NCBI RefSeq assembly: GCF_024359545.1 | Contig: NZ_JAKQZG010000001.1 | Span: 558,001-622,000 of the forward strand | Source: Jiella marina | GTDB taxonomy: Bacteria > Pseudomonadota > Alphaproteobacteria > Rhizobiales > Rhizobiaceae | DNA: 64,000 nucleotides | Direction of reading: 5' to 3' | Shown: piece after piece, positions 1 to 9,205 of the stretch | Numbering within the stretch: the first letter of the stretch is position 1 | Layout: each line of letters starts with the position of its first letter | Program-made: the position numbers and the translations under genes | Notes under the pieces: model-generated | What the model was told of the DNA's origin: nothing | Seen by the model: the letters and a program-made list of their open reading frames with translations, nothing else | Database searches by the model: none

Positions 1-1397
1 ATGAAGGAGAGAAGAAATCGGCCTCGTGAAGGCGAGTGGCTGCCATAGGCCCGGGCCAGCGCCTCGTCGGACGGGCACGCCGCCTCGTCCTTGGCGGCGC
101 GGGCGAGCATCATGAAAACGCCCTGCATCTCCTCCGGAAGTTCACCGGCTCGCGCGATGACGTCCTGCCACTCGGGGTCGTCGGCCGCCTCGCCAATCCC
201 GGCACGAGCCAGGGACAGCCGGCGGCGAAACGCCGTCATGTCGGTTGCGGCGCCCGAAATTCGCTTCAGCCGGCAGTGGGTCAGGAATTCCTGATAGAGC
301 ACCGGCACCGGACGGAACGCGGCCTCGGGGTCTTCGAGCATTTCCGCGAAGATCGCATCGACCGCAGCCGCCCGCTCCTCCCCGCTGCGCGGGTCGTCAT
401 CGACGACCGGCTCGCTGATCGAGGGGGCCTTTTCGACGCGTTCGAGCAGTGCCCGCGTCGGCACACCCGCGGCAGGCTCCGGCCGGGAGGGTGAAGCTGC
501 CCCAAAGGATGGGCGGGTCTGACGGCGCTCAGCCTCCCGCTCCTCCTCGCTCGCGGTGAAGACGAGATCGGCGAGGTCTTCCGGCGGCATTTCAGGCAGC
601 GGCGTGAGGGTGGGCCGTCCCGCCTTCGACACTGTCTCGGTCGGGCCGATCCGGATCGGCACGGGACGCCGGAAGAGCGCAGGTCCAAGAGCCACGAACT
701 CGCCGGTGTTGAGGTCGCGAAAGCGCTCCGCCGCGCGGCGGTCGAGCCCGAGAAGATCGGCCGCGCGGGCCATGTCGATATCGAGGAAGGTGCGGCCCAT
801 CAGGAAGTTCGTCGCCTCGGCCGCCACGTTCTTGGCGAGCTTCGCCAGGCGCTGGGTTGCGATGACGCCAGCAAGCCCGCGTTTTCGCCCTCGGCACATG
901 AGGTTAGTCATCGCGCCGAGCGATGCCTTGCGCGCCTCTTCGGAGTGCTCGCCGGACATGGCCGGGGCGAACAGATGCGCCTCGTCGACGGCGATCAACA
1001 TCGGATACCAGAAGGCCCGGTCGGCATCGAACAGACCGTTGAGGAAGGCGGCCGCGCACATCATCTGCACCTCGGCGTCGAGCCCTTCGAGATCGAGCAC
1101 GACGGAGGCGCGATGCTGGCGGATGCGCGATGCGATGCGGGCAAGTTCAGCCGGGGTACGGTTGGCGTCCACGACCACATGGCCGTAGCGCTCGGCCAGC
1201 GTCACGAAGTCGCCTTCCGGATCGATGATCGCCTGCTGCACATGGCCGGCGCTGCGCTCGAGAAGCCGGCGCAGGAGATGCGACTTGCCCGAGCCGGAAT
1301 TGCCCTGGACAAGCAGGCGCGTGGAAAGAAGCTCCTCCAGATCGAGATGAGCGGGCTCACCGGTCTGGGTCGTGCCGAGGTCGACGGCAACGGTCAT
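1..1397 (-). CDS. HerA-like / DUF87-type ATP-binding protein (3' end beyond window)
   Basis: Translating the minus strand from the ATG at 1397 gives one frame that stays open to the window edge, so the C-terminus is missing. Near residue 35 there is a Walker A loop (GNSGSGKS). A Walker B-like segment (LIAVDEAHLFAP) follows around residue 120, then an arginine-rich stretch (CRGRKRG) and a sensor-like IATQR motif. This order is typical of HerA/FtsK-related P-loop ATPases of the DUF87 group, which move DNA or act with nucleases. After about residue 230 the sequence is proline- and glutamate-rich and resembles no family I recognise. A GAGG sits about 9 bases before the ATG. No nuclease partner is visible on this side, so the specific role is unknown. 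Family confidence is good and function is open. Confidence 0.8.
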   Translation of the reverse strand, partial: MTVAVDLGTTQTGEPAHLDLEELLSTRLLVQGNSGSGKSHLLRRLLERSAGHVQQAIIDPEGDFVTLAERYGHVVVDANRTPAELARIASRIRQHRASVVLDLEGLDAEVQMMCAAAFLNGLFDADRAFWYPMLIAVDEAHLFAPAMSGEHSEEARKASLGAMTNLMCRGRKRGLAGVIATQRLAKLAKNVAAEATNFLMGRTFLDIDMARAADLLGLDRRAAERFRDLNTGEFVALGPALFRRPVPIRIGPTETVSKAGRPTLTPLPEMPPEDLADLVFTASEEEREAERRQTRPSFGAASPSRPEPAAGVPTRALLERVEKAPSISEPVVDDDPRSGEERAAAVDAIFAEMLEDPEAAFRPVPVLYQEFLTHCRLKRISGAATDMTAFRRRLSLARAGIGEAADDPEWQDVIARAGELPEEMQGVFMMLARAAKDEAACPSDEALARAYGSHSPSRGRFLLSF

Positions 1398-1621
1398 GGA
1401 AACAGGCCTCGTTGGTTCATGCAGCGCAGGGTCCGCCAGCCGCGCTCGACTTGAAGCCTTAGCATTTTCGATTGCGCCCTGGAGAACGCGGTTGCCGCTT
1501 TCCACAGGCAATCCCCGATACTCTCGGTCCCAACATTCGCCGCGACGATTGGCCAGTGGCATCGCTTGCGGTCACGTCACTCAGGCGGGCAGCCACAGGC
1601 ACCGTGGGTTGGCATAGAAAT

Positions 1622-1660
1622 GCGAAGGGCCGGAGAGTTTGCGTCTCTCCGGCCCTTCGC
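1622..1660 (-). terminator. Perfect 16-bp hairpin terminator
   Basis: Arms 1622-1637 and 1645-1660 are perfect reverse complements (16 bp) around a 7-base loop. On the minus strand the stem is followed by TTTCTATG. It lies 40 bases past the stop of the lipoprotein gene ending at 1700 and probably ends that transcript. The rest of the 1398-1699 interval shows no gene. Confidence 0.75.
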
Positions 1661-1699
1661 TTCAAAACCAATCCGCGTGCCTAGCTGCGGAGCCGTCCC

Positions 1700-2278
1700 T
1701 TACTGCGACGACTGTGTCTCTTCGTCGCCCGATGTCTCGGCAGTCCCCGCATCTTCGGTGGAACTGTCGCCTGCATTGCCCTCGGCTGCCGAGTCCGTGG
1801 CACCAGTGACCGCCTCGCCGCCTTCCGGCTGGGCAGTATCGGCGGCGGATTCGCTGTCTCCCTCGACCGCGGACTGTGCCTGGGCGAGGATGGCATCGAC
1901 GTCGACGCCGACATCCCGCGCGGCACCCGCGACGGCCTGACTTGCTTCACGAACGTTCGCGCGCAGCGGCTCGAGCGAGACGTCCTGGTAGCCTTCCTGC
2001 GCCAGCGCATCGGCGAAGCGGTTGAGCTGCTGCTCGGTCTCGCCCAGCGCGGTGAACGCCGTCGTCAAGGGCTCGCGCAGTGTCTCCGGGTCGAAGGCCT
2101 CCGCCGCCTCCTGCTGAGCCGCTTCGAGATCCTGGACCTGAGTCTGCAGCGCCTCGTTCTCGGTCTGCGCGGTCTGGAGCTGACCCTCCAGTTCGGTCAC
2201 GCGCGCAGCATTGTCATCGCCGCAGGCGGTAAGGGTGAGAGCTGTAGCAACCGAAGCTGCAAGGAAAAGAGGTCTCAT
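1700..2278 (-). CDS. Coiled-coil lipoprotein of unknown function
   Basis: A 192-residue protein with an N-terminal signal and a lipobox ending at Cys19 (LTAC), so the mature form should be lipid-anchored in the envelope. Residues 28-65 form a heptad-rich coiled coil (leucine, glutamine and alanine spacing), recalling Lpp/YgdR-type spacer lipoproteins. The last 60 residues are highly acidic, rich in Glu, Ser, Thr and Ala, and probably disordered. An AGGAAGG ribosome site lies 9 bases before the ATG. It is transcribed alone and ends in a strong hairpin at 1622-1660. I recognise no named family; lipoprotein status is clear from sequence and function is unknown. Confidence 0.75.
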   Translation of the reverse strand: MRPLFLAASVATALTLTACGDDNAARVTELEGQLQTAQTENEALQTQVQDLEAAQQEAAEAFDPETLREPLTTAFTALGETEQQLNRFADALAQEGYQDVSLEPLRANVREASQAVAGAARDVGVDVDAILAQAQSAVEGDSESAADTAQPEGGEAVTGATDSAAEGNAGDSSTEDAGTAETSGDEETQSSQ

Positions 2279-2495
2279 TGTGGGCGTCCTTCCTGTCTGA
2301 CCTTAATTGGCGCGCAACGCTCGACACGGAACGGTGCGCATCTCTTGTTGGGCGCAAGAAGGTTTGGGACGTTTCGTTCCGCAAAAACTCAGTGTGCAGC
2401 GAACGAATTATTTTGATCGCGCATCGGATCGGATGCGGTGTTGCTGAGCGGCGCTTGGTTATTTCATTCCGCCATGAGCTTAGTGCTGCGCCAGC

Positions 2496-3482
2496 TCAAG
2501 CTGGCTGTATTTCGATGCGCCCCTCTTCGACGGCGAAGCAGGCGACCATGGTCGGGCCGTGCCGGGTCAGTTCCGGCCGCTCGGTGCGACAGCGCTCGTT
2601 GGCGTACGGGCAGCGGGGGTTGAAGGAGCAGCCCGGCGGCGGCGCGAAGGGAGACGGCAGTTCACCCGTCAGACGGATCCGCTGACCCTTCGATTTCGGG
2701 TCGGTGGCCGGGGTCGCCGAAAGAAGTGCGCGCGTGTAGGGATGCAGCGGATTGGCGTAGAGCGCCTCGACCGGCGCGATCTCGACGGGGCGTCCGAGAT
2801 ACATGACCATGACCCGGTCCGCGACGTGCTTCACGACCGACAAATCGTGGCTGATAAAGATGTAGGTCAGGCCAAGCCGCTCCTGCAGATCGGCGAGGAG
2901 GTTCAGGATCTGGGCCTGGATCGACACGTCGAGGGCCGAAACCGGCTCGTCGAGGACGAGGATCTTCGGCTCCATGATGATCGCGCGGGCGATCGCGATG
3001 CGCTGGCGCTGACCGCCGGAGAACATGTGAGGATAGCGGCCGTAATGCTCCGGACGCAGGCCCACTTCGGCGAGAGCCTGCTCGGCTTTCTGCCGCCGTT
3101 CCGCGGCCGAGAGCTTCGTGTTGATCTTCAGCGGCTCCTCGATGATCGAGCCGACCTTCTGGCGTGGATTGAGCGCGCCATAGGGATTCTGGAAGACGAT
3201 CTGCACCGTCGAGCGCAGCTTCTTCGCATCGCTCGCGCTGTCGGCCGAAATCTCGACACCGTCGATCGTCAGATGCCCCTCGCTGGGCGTCTCGATCATG
3301 GTCAGCATGCGCGCGAGCGTCGACTTTCCGCAGCCCGACTCGCCAACGATCGCGAGCGTCTCGCCTTTCTCGACAACGAAGCTCGCATCTTTGACGGCGC
3401 GCAGGCCGAGCGGCTTCTGAAACAGCCCCCGGCGCACCTCGTAGACCTGACTGACATCCTTGGCGGTGACGATGGCGTTCAT
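2496..3482 (-). CDS. dppF: Dipeptide ABC transporter ATP-binding protein DppF
   Basis: A 328-residue cytoplasmic ATPase of the oligopeptide/dipeptide importer family. It carries Walker A (GESGCGKST, about residue 48), the ABC signature (SGGQRQR, about 155), Walker B (ILVLDEP) and the H-loop (ISHDLS). The C-terminal oligo_HPY extension has the typical cysteine cluster (CSFNPRCPYANERCR) seen in DppD/DppF and OppD/OppF. Its start overlaps the dppD stop by one base, so translation is coupled. It is the last gene of dppA-B-C-ATP-grasp-D-F. Substrate range (dipeptides, or other peptides or heme precursors) cannot be read from the ATPase. Confidence 0.93.
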   Translation of the reverse strand: MNAIVTAKDVSQVYEVRRGLFQKPLGLRAVKDASFVVEKGETLAIVGESGCGKSTLARMLTMIETPSEGHLTIDGVEISADSASDAKKLRSTVQIVFQNPYGALNPRQKVGSIIEEPLKINTKLSAAERRQKAEQALAEVGLRPEHYGRYPHMFSGGQRQRIAIARAIIMEPKILVLDEPVSALDVSIQAQILNLLADLQERLGLTYIFISHDLSVVKHVADRVMVMYLGRPVEIAPVEALYANPLHPYTRALLSATPATDPKSKGQRIRLTGELPSPFAPPPGCSFNPRCPYANERCRTERPELTRHGPTMVACFAVEEGRIEIQPA

Positions 3483-4462
3483 CAGGCAGCACTCACACTG
3501 GCCGGGTCGTTCATGGGATAGTGGCAGAGCGCCTCGCCCAGCGCCGGCGACTGCCGGGGCGGCACGATCGTGCGGCAGCGGTCATCGGCCTTCGGACAGC
3601 GCGGGTTGAACAGGCAGCCGTCGGGCCGGTCGCCCTGCCCCGGCACCACACCCGGGATCGTCGGCAGACGCCCCCCAGTCGAGCGTTCGGGGATCGCTGA
3701 GAGAAGCGCCGACGTGTAGGGATGGTGCGGCGCGTCGAAGAGGGTCGAGACCGGCTGCCGCTCCACCTGCTGGCCGGCATATTGCACGATGACCCGCTCG
3801 GCCGTTTCGGCGATGACGCCCATGTCGTGGGTGATGAGGATCATCGCCATGCCGTGATCCTTCTGGAGCGACAGGAGAAGGTCGAGGATCTGCGCCTGAA
3901 TGGTGACATCAAGCGCCGTCGTCGGCTCGTCGGCGATCAGGAGCTTGGGATTGCAGGCGGTCGCCATGGCGATCATCACGCGCTGGCTCATGCCGCCGGA
4001 AAGCTGGTGCGGAAAGGCCGAGAGCCGTCGCTCGGGCTCCGGCATCCCCACCAGTTCCAGAAGCTCCACGGCCCGGCGCTGCCGCGCCTTGCGATCGAGG
4101 TCGGTATGGGCGCGCAGCGCTTCCTTGATCTGGAAGCCGACGGTGAAACACGGATTGAGGCTCGCCACCGGCTCCTGAAAGATCATGGCGATCTCCCGGC
4201 CGATGATCTTGCGCCGCTCACGGCCGGACATCGTGCGCATGTCCCGGCCCTCGAAGCTCATCTCGTCGGCGGTCACCGTCGCCGTCGGCGGCAGGAGACC
4301 CATGAGTCCCAGCATCGCAACCGACTTGCCGGAGCCGGATTCGCCGACGATGCCGAGCACTTCGCCAGGTTCGACAGTGATGTCGACGCCATCCACTGCC
4401 TTGAACGGGCCGGAGGCGGTCTCGAAGGTCACCGAGAGATTGTGGAGGGAAAGAAGGGCCAT
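3482..4462 (-). CDS. dppD: Dipeptide ABC transporter ATP-binding protein DppD
   Basis: A 326-residue ATPase paired with DppF to power peptide import. It shows Walker A (GESGSGKS, about residue 39), the signature LSGGMSQR, Walker B (LLIADEPTTALD) and the H-loop (LITHDMG), then the oligo_HPY C-terminal domain with a CLFNPRCP cysteine motif. It lies about 96 bases after the ATP-grasp gene and overlaps dppF by one base. Length and motif order match the family. The gap to dppC is unusual because an unrelated enzyme gene intervenes. Confidence 0.93.
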   Translation of the reverse strand: MALLSLHNLSVTFETASGPFKAVDGVDITVEPGEVLGIVGESGSGKSVAMLGLMGLLPPTATVTADEMSFEGRDMRTMSGRERRKIIGREIAMIFQEPVASLNPCFTVGFQIKEALRAHTDLDRKARQRRAVELLELVGMPEPERRLSAFPHQLSGGMSQRVMIAMATACNPKLLIADEPTTALDVTIQAQILDLLLSLQKDHGMAMILITHDMGVIAETAERVIVQYAGQQVERQPVSTLFDAPHHPYTSALLSAIPERSTGGRLPTIPGVVPGQGDRPDGCLFNPRCPKADDRCRTIVPPRQSPALGEALCHYPMNDPASVSAA

Positions 4463-4558
4463 GATTCGTTGACGTTCAACCTTCGAGCTTTTGGGAGGCC
4501 TTGAGCCACGGGTCGGGACAAAGGGGGCATGGCTGCCGGACGGTCGTATCGGACGATG

Positions 4559-5287
4559 TCATAGGACGCTCCGACGCAGTTCGCCCCATCGGGCTTCGAT
4601 AACGGAAGCGTAGCGCAGCGGGGACAGGCCATAGGCGCCGGTGGCGTATCCGTCATTGACCTCGACGAGCCGCGTACAGCCGTCATCGCAGACACCGAAG
4701 TCCATTGCACACCCGGCTGGTGCCGACCGGTACGCCGCGATGGTTGCGCGAACGAATCCGCTGTCCGGGAAGCATAGCGGGTCGCCTTTATAGTGACGAA
4801 AGCCGACGAGATCGCCCCTCAGGACAAAGGCCCGATACTCCGAGACGAACGGAGTTACCTCCGCGCATTCGACGATGAGATCGTCCGCAAGGTGAGCCGT
4901 CGCGATCAGATCCTGGAAGGTTCGAAGAACCTGACCATTAAAGAGTTTGGTCGCGGTGGGCAGCGGCTTGATAAACAGGCTTTCGCCCCGCTCGACTGCA
5001 GCGCGCGCTTCCGCCATCGACGCTCGCCAGATCGATCGTCGCCCGAAAGCCGCCAGTTCTTCGGGGATCGTCTGGATGACCGGCACAGGGAGTCCCATAC
5101 GCTGCAGGGCGGCCTGAACAATGCCGATACCGCCGATCACGATACTGTCCTGATCAAGCTCGAGGGCCTCGAACTCCGGCTGTTCGAAAAGGCGAACCTC
5201 ATCACCCTTTTGCGAAAAGCCGACATAGGCCGCCTGGCGGTTGACCGCAAAATCCGTATCGTCAGGTTTCAGGATGAAGACGGTCAA
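4559..5287 (-). CDS. ATP-grasp domain protein (DUF4343 / R2K-clade type) within the dpp operon
   Basis: A 242-residue soluble protein starting at TTG (5287); no better in-frame start lies upstream, and an AGGGA sits about 10 bases before it. The N-terminal half resembles the substrate and hinge lobes of ATP-grasp ligases. The C-terminal half has a Phe-Ile-Lys-Pro segment near residue 105, an EYR/FV strand pair and a final acidic metal-binding strand (VEVNDGYATGAYGL). These match stand-alone ATP-grasp proteins formerly called DUF4343, now placed in the R2K clade, whose members are predicted amide or ester ligases. It sits between dppC (52 bases before) and dppD (96 bases after) on the same strand. 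A role in modifying an imported peptide is inference only. Confidence 0.75.
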   Translation of the reverse strand: MTVFILKPDDTDFAVNRQAAYVGFSQKGDEVRLFEQPEFEALELDQDSIVIGGIGIVQAALQRMGLPVPVIQTIPEELAAFGRRSIWRASMAEARAAVERGESLFIKPLPTATKLFNGQVLRTFQDLIATAHLADDLIVECAEVTPFVSEYRAFVLRGDLVGFRHYKGDPLCFPDSGFVRATIAAYRSAPAGCAMDFGVCDDGCTRLVEVNDGYATGAYGLSPLRYASVIEARWGELRRSVL

Positions 5288-5339
5288 GCTGAGCGATCCC
5301 TGACGCGTCCAATAATGAAGTGGTCTGAAAACACCGCCT

Positions 5340-6281
5340 TCAACTCCGCTTCATCTTCGGGTCGAGTGCGTCGCGCAGTCCGTCGCCGATCAGATTGATG
5401 GCAAGCACCGTCACCAGGATCGCCAGTCCGGGAAAGGTCACCACCCACCAGGCGCCGAGGATGAACTCGCGGGCTTCGGCCAGCATGGTTCCCCATTCCG
5501 GCGTGGGCGGCTGTGCGCCCATGCCGAGAAAGCCGAGGGCGGCTGCGTCGAGAATGGCGTTCGAGAACGACAGCGTTGCCTGGACAATCAGCGGGCCCAA
5601 GCAATTCGGCAGGATGGTGACGACCATCAGCCGGAGCGGGCTCGCGCCGACGACCTGGGCCGCGGTCACATATTCCCGGCGCTTTTCCGCCATGACTGAC
5701 GCGCGAGTCAGTCGGACAAAATGCGGCTGAAGGACGAGCGCGATCGCGATCATCGCGTTGGTCAGGCCCGGCCCTAGGATGGCGACGAGCACCAGGGCCA
5801 GAAGCAGCGACGGAAAGGCGAGGATCACGTCCATCACCCGCATGATCACCGTGTCCAGCCAGCCGCCGAAATAGCCGGCGACAAGCCCGATCGAGATGCC
5901 GACGGTGACCGCAATGACCACGACGACAATACCGATGAAGAGCGAATATCGCGCGCCGAAGAGAAGCCGCGAGAGGACGTCGCGACCGACGGCATCGGTG
6001 CCCAGCAGATAGGCCCAGTTGCCGCCGTCCTGCCATACGGGGGGAACCAGCAGCGCGTCGCGGTTCTGCAGGATAGGCGAATAGGGAGCGATCAGGGGCG
6101 CCGCGATCGCCGTCAGCACGATCAGAGCGAAGACGATCAGGCCGAGAACGGCACCCTTGTTCTCGGAGAAATAGAACCAGAACTCCTCGAGCATCTGTCG
6201 GCGGACGCTCTTTTTCGGGCCACGATCCGGAATGTCGGCGCCCACGCCCTCTTCGGATTCCTGTGCGGAAATATGACTCAT
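5340..6281 (-). CDS. dppC: Dipeptide ABC transporter permease DppC
   Basis: A 313-residue inner-membrane permease. The start at 6281 (MSHISAQE) was chosen because it lies 11 bases after the dppB stop, and upstream in-frame codons only read through dppB. After a charged cytosolic N-terminus there is the OppC N-terminal membrane helix, then the binding-protein-dependent permease domain with five further helices. The EAA loop (VVGASPLRLMVVTILPN) contacts the ATPase. It forms the translocation pore with DppB, next to dppB upstream and the ATP-grasp gene downstream. Confidence 0.92.
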   Translation of the reverse strand: MSHISAQESEEGVGADIPDRGPKKSVRRQMLEEFWFYFSENKGAVLGLIVFALIVLTAIAAPLIAPYSPILQNRDALLVPPVWQDGGNWAYLLGTDAVGRDVLSRLLFGARYSLFIGIVVVVIAVTVGISIGLVAGYFGGWLDTVIMRVMDVILAFPSLLLALVLVAILGPGLTNAMIAIALVLQPHFVRLTRASVMAEKRREYVTAAQVVGASPLRLMVVTILPNCLGPLIVQATLSFSNAILDAAALGFLGMGAQPPTPEWGTMLAEAREFILGAWWVVTFPGLAILVTVLAINLIGDGLRDALDPKMKRS

Positions 6282-6292
6282 GGCGCCGCTCC

Positions 6293-7300
6293 TTACCGCG
6301 TCCGGACGCGCGGATTGATCACCCCGTACAGGAGATCGACCACGAGATTGACGAACATGATGATCATCGCGATCAGCAACAGCCCGCCCTGGACCACCGG
6401 GTAGTCGCGCCGGAACACGCTGTCGACCATCCACTTGCCGATGCCCGGCCAGGAAAAGATGGTCTCCGTCAGGATGGCGCCGGCCATAAGCACGCCCACC
6501 TGCAAGCCGATGGTCGTTACCACCGGGATCAGGGCGTTACGCAATGCATGGATGCCGATCACACGGCGCGGCGCGAGGCCCTTGGCGCGAGAGGTGCGGA
6601 CGTAATCCTCGCCGAGCACTTCGAGCATGGCCGAACGGGTCTGCCGCGCGATGACGGCCAGTGGGATGGTTGCGAGCACGACGGATGGCAGGATCAGGTG
6701 CGACAGCGCCGAGGTGAAGGCCCCGTCCTGGCCCGACAGGAGACTGTCGATCAGCATGAAACCGGTCACCTGCGGAAAGAAGTAGAGGAGCGAGATGCGC
6801 CCGGAGACCGGAGTCCACTGAAGGACGCCGGAGAAGAAGATGATGAGGAGAAGCCCCCACCAGAAAATCGGCATCGAATAGCCGACGAGCGCTGCACCCA
6901 TCACCGTCTGGTCGAACCAGGAACCCCGCTTGACCGCCGCGAAGACGCCGGCGGGAATGCCGAGCACGATGGCGATGACCATGGCGCAGAAGGCGAGCTC
7001 CAGCGTCGCCGGAAAGAGTGTGAAGAACTCCTGGAGAACCGGGCGCTTGGTGGTGATCGACGTGCCGAAATCGCCGGTGACGAGACCGAAAAGGTAATCG
7101 AGATACTGGACGACGATCGACCGGTCATAGCCGAATTCGGCCTGAAGCTCGGCATAGCGCTCGGCTGAGACGCCGCGCTCGCCGGCAATCAGCGTGATCG
7201 GATCGCCAGGCAGCAGCCGAATGAAGGCGAAGGCCACGATCGACACGCCGATGAAGGTCGGCACGAGAACGAGGACGCGGGAAAAGAAGAAACGAAGCAT
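6293..7300 (-). CDS. dppB: Dipeptide ABC transporter permease DppB
   Basis: A 335-residue inner-membrane permease. The N-terminus (a first helix, then FIRLLPGDPI) is the hallmark of DppB/OppB proteins. Several hydrophobic helices follow, with the EAA loop (SRAKGLAPRRVIGIHALRN) near residue 225. It pairs with DppC, whose gene begins 11 bases downstream. About 210 bases separate it from dppA, and that gap holds a GC-rich hairpin that may lower permease expression relative to the binding protein. Confidence 0.93.
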   Translation of the reverse strand: MLRFFFSRVLVLVPTFIGVSIVAFAFIRLLPGDPITLIAGERGVSAERYAELQAEFGYDRSIVVQYLDYLFGLVTGDFGTSITTKRPVLQEFFTLFPATLELAFCAMVIAIVLGIPAGVFAAVKRGSWFDQTVMGAALVGYSMPIFWWGLLLIIFFSGVLQWTPVSGRISLLYFFPQVTGFMLIDSLLSGQDGAFTSALSHLILPSVVLATIPLAVIARQTRSAMLEVLGEDYVRTSRAKGLAPRRVIGIHALRNALIPVVTTIGLQVGVLMAGAILTETIFSWPGIGKWMVDSVFRRDYPVVQGGLLLIAMIIMFVNLVVDLLYGVINPRVRTR

Positions 7301-7460
7301 GACGCGAGGAGACCAGACCGTCGTCAGAGCAAAGTCGAAACTGCGCCAGAGCGCGAGAACACGAGCGGCACAGCCGCGTTCGGAGGCCGCGGCCCATGGG
7401 ACCGCGCTACTCTCTCGCCCTGAAAGCCGCCGAACATTTCATGCGGCGGCCCAAATGCAA

Positions 7461-7496
7461 TGAGAGGCGGAGGGCCATCGCCCCCCGCCCGCCTCA
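7461..7496 (-). terminator. Imperfect GC-rich stem-loop between dppA and dppB
   Basis: Just past the dppA stop the minus strand can fold TGAGGCGGGCGGGGGGC against GCCCTCCGCCTCTCA around a GATG loop, with bulges. There is no clean U-tract. Such hairpins after a binding-protein gene commonly act as partial terminators or 3' stabilisers. The remaining 160 bases to dppB show no gene. Confidence 0.45.
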
Positions 7497-7513
7497 TCAA
7501 CAGGCTTGCAACC

Positions 7514-9106
7514 TCACTCGGAGAGGTCGACACCCTCGAAGCTGTGGCCGCCGAGCGGATCCATCTTGTAGCCGGTGACATTCTCGGACATCGGCATGTG
7601 GACGACCGAATGGGCGATCGTCGCCCAAGGCGCTTCACGCTTGAAGACGACCTGAGCCTCCTCGTAGAGCTCGGCACGCTCTTCCTGCGAACCGCTCTTC
7701 GCCTTCATGATCAGGTCGTTGAACTCCTCATTGCACCACTGGGCGCGATTGGAGCCGCCGACGCCGTCGCAACCGAGAAGAACGGCGAGGAAGTTGTCCG
7801 GGTCGCCATTGTCGCCGGTCCAGCCCAGCAGCACGGCGCCGTCGCGATCCTCGGCCTTGGAGCGCTCGAGATACTCGCCCCATTCGTAGGAGACGACCTC
7901 GGCGGTCACGCCGACCTGCGAAAGGTCGTTCTGGATCAGCTCAGCCATGCGCCGGGCATTCGGATTGTAGGGCCGCGCAACGGGCATCGCCCAGATCTTC
8001 ATCGAGAGATCCTCGACGCCCGCCTCGTCCAGCATCTGCTTCGCCGCTTCGGGATCGTACGGATCGTCTTCGACGGCTTCGTTGTAGGACCACATCGTCG
8101 GCGGGATCGGGTTCTTGGCCACCTGTCCGGCGCCCTGGAACACGGCGTCGATGATCGCCTCCTTGTTGATCGCCATGTTCAAGGCCTTGCGGACCTTCGG
8201 ATCGTCAAAAGGCTCGACCTTGGTGTTATAGGCGAGATAGCCGACGTTCAGTCCCTCCTGCTCCATGACCTCGAGACTGTCGTTCGACTTGAGGCTTTCG
8301 ACGTCGGCCGGGTTCGGATAAGGCATGATCTGGCATTCGCCGGCGAGAAGCCGCTGCTGGCGAACCGAAGTCTCCGGCGTGATCGCGAAGACGAGATCAT
8401 CGATCGCCTGCTGGCCCTTCCAGTATTCGGGATGGGCCTGATAGCGGATCACGGCGTCCGGCTGATAGGCGACGAACTTGAACGGGCCTGTGCCGACCGG
8501 CTGCTGGTTGAGCGCCGATTCATTCCCGGCCTCGGCGAGCTGATCAGCATACTCCTTCGACATGATCGAAGCGAAGTCCATCGCAAGATTGGCGACGAAG
8601 GGAGCCTCCGGACGGTTCAGGGTGAACTTCACTGTCAGATCGTCGACCTTCTCGATCGACTTCAACAGATCCGGCATCGACATGCCGTTGAAGTACTCCC
8701 AGCTCGCACCGTCCACATACGAGTGGAACGGATTGTCGTCCTTCCACTGCCGATTGAAAGAGAACAGGACGTCGTCGGCATTCAACGGCCGCGAGGGCGT
8801 GAAGAAGTCCGTCGAATGAAACTGGACGTCCGGCCGGAGCTTGAAGGTGTACTCGAGGCCGTCGTCGGAGACCTCCCAGCTTTCCGCCAGCCCCGGCTCG
8901 AGTTCCGTCGTGCCTGGAACGAACTGGACGAGGCGGTTGTAGACCGGCTTGGACGAAGCGTCGAAGGTCGTGCCGGCGGTGTAGAGCGCCGGGTCGAAGC
9001 CTTCAGGCGAGCCCTCCGAGCAATACACGAGCGTCTTGGCCGACGCCGCGCCGCCCAGAGCAAGCGTCAGCGCCGTCGCGGCGAGAAGCCGGGTCATTGA
9101 TTTCAT
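7514..9106 (-). CDS. dppA: Periplasmic dipeptide-binding protein DppA
   Basis: A 530-residue extracellular solute-binding protein of family 5. A Sec signal peptide ends near Ala23 (GGAASA before KTLVYC). The mature start (YCSEGSPEGFDPALYTAGT) is characteristic of DppA, and the total length fits. It delivers peptides to the DppBC permease. It is the first gene of the operon, preceded by mrp on the same strand after a 99-base gap that probably contains its promoter. The start at 9106 (MKSMTR) leaves a normal n-region; the Met at the fourth codon is an alternative. Confidence 0.93.
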   Translation of the reverse strand: MKSMTRLLAATALTLALGGAASAKTLVYCSEGSPEGFDPALYTAGTTFDASSKPVYNRLVQFVPGTTELEPGLAESWEVSDDGLEYTFKLRPDVQFHSTDFFTPSRPLNADDVLFSFNRQWKDDNPFHSYVDGASWEYFNGMSMPDLLKSIEKVDDLTVKFTLNRPEAPFVANLAMDFASIMSKEYADQLAEAGNESALNQQPVGTGPFKFVAYQPDAVIRYQAHPEYWKGQQAIDDLVFAITPETSVRQQRLLAGECQIMPYPNPADVESLKSNDSLEVMEQEGLNVGYLAYNTKVEPFDDPKVRKALNMAINKEAIIDAVFQGAGQVAKNPIPPTMWSYNEAVEDDPYDPEAAKQMLDEAGVEDLSMKIWAMPVARPYNPNARRMAELIQNDLSQVGVTAEVVSYEWGEYLERSKAEDRDGAVLLGWTGDNGDPDNFLAVLLGCDGVGGSNRAQWCNEEFNDLIMKAKSGSQEERAELYEEAQVVFKREAPWATIAHSVVHMPMSENVTGYKMDPLGGHSFEGVDLSE

Positions 9107-9205
9107 GAAGGGTGCCTCCTGTCAGGATGTTAGCGGGTCTTCCGTCCGCTGAATGATCCCATCGGAGCGTGTTTGGGCCTTCATGGCAAGTCGATTTTTG
9201 ACCAG

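Noticed and set aside
7460-9100. 546-codon plus-strand frame over dppA
   Set aside because: Antisense to dppA, which has a signal peptide and family motifs.
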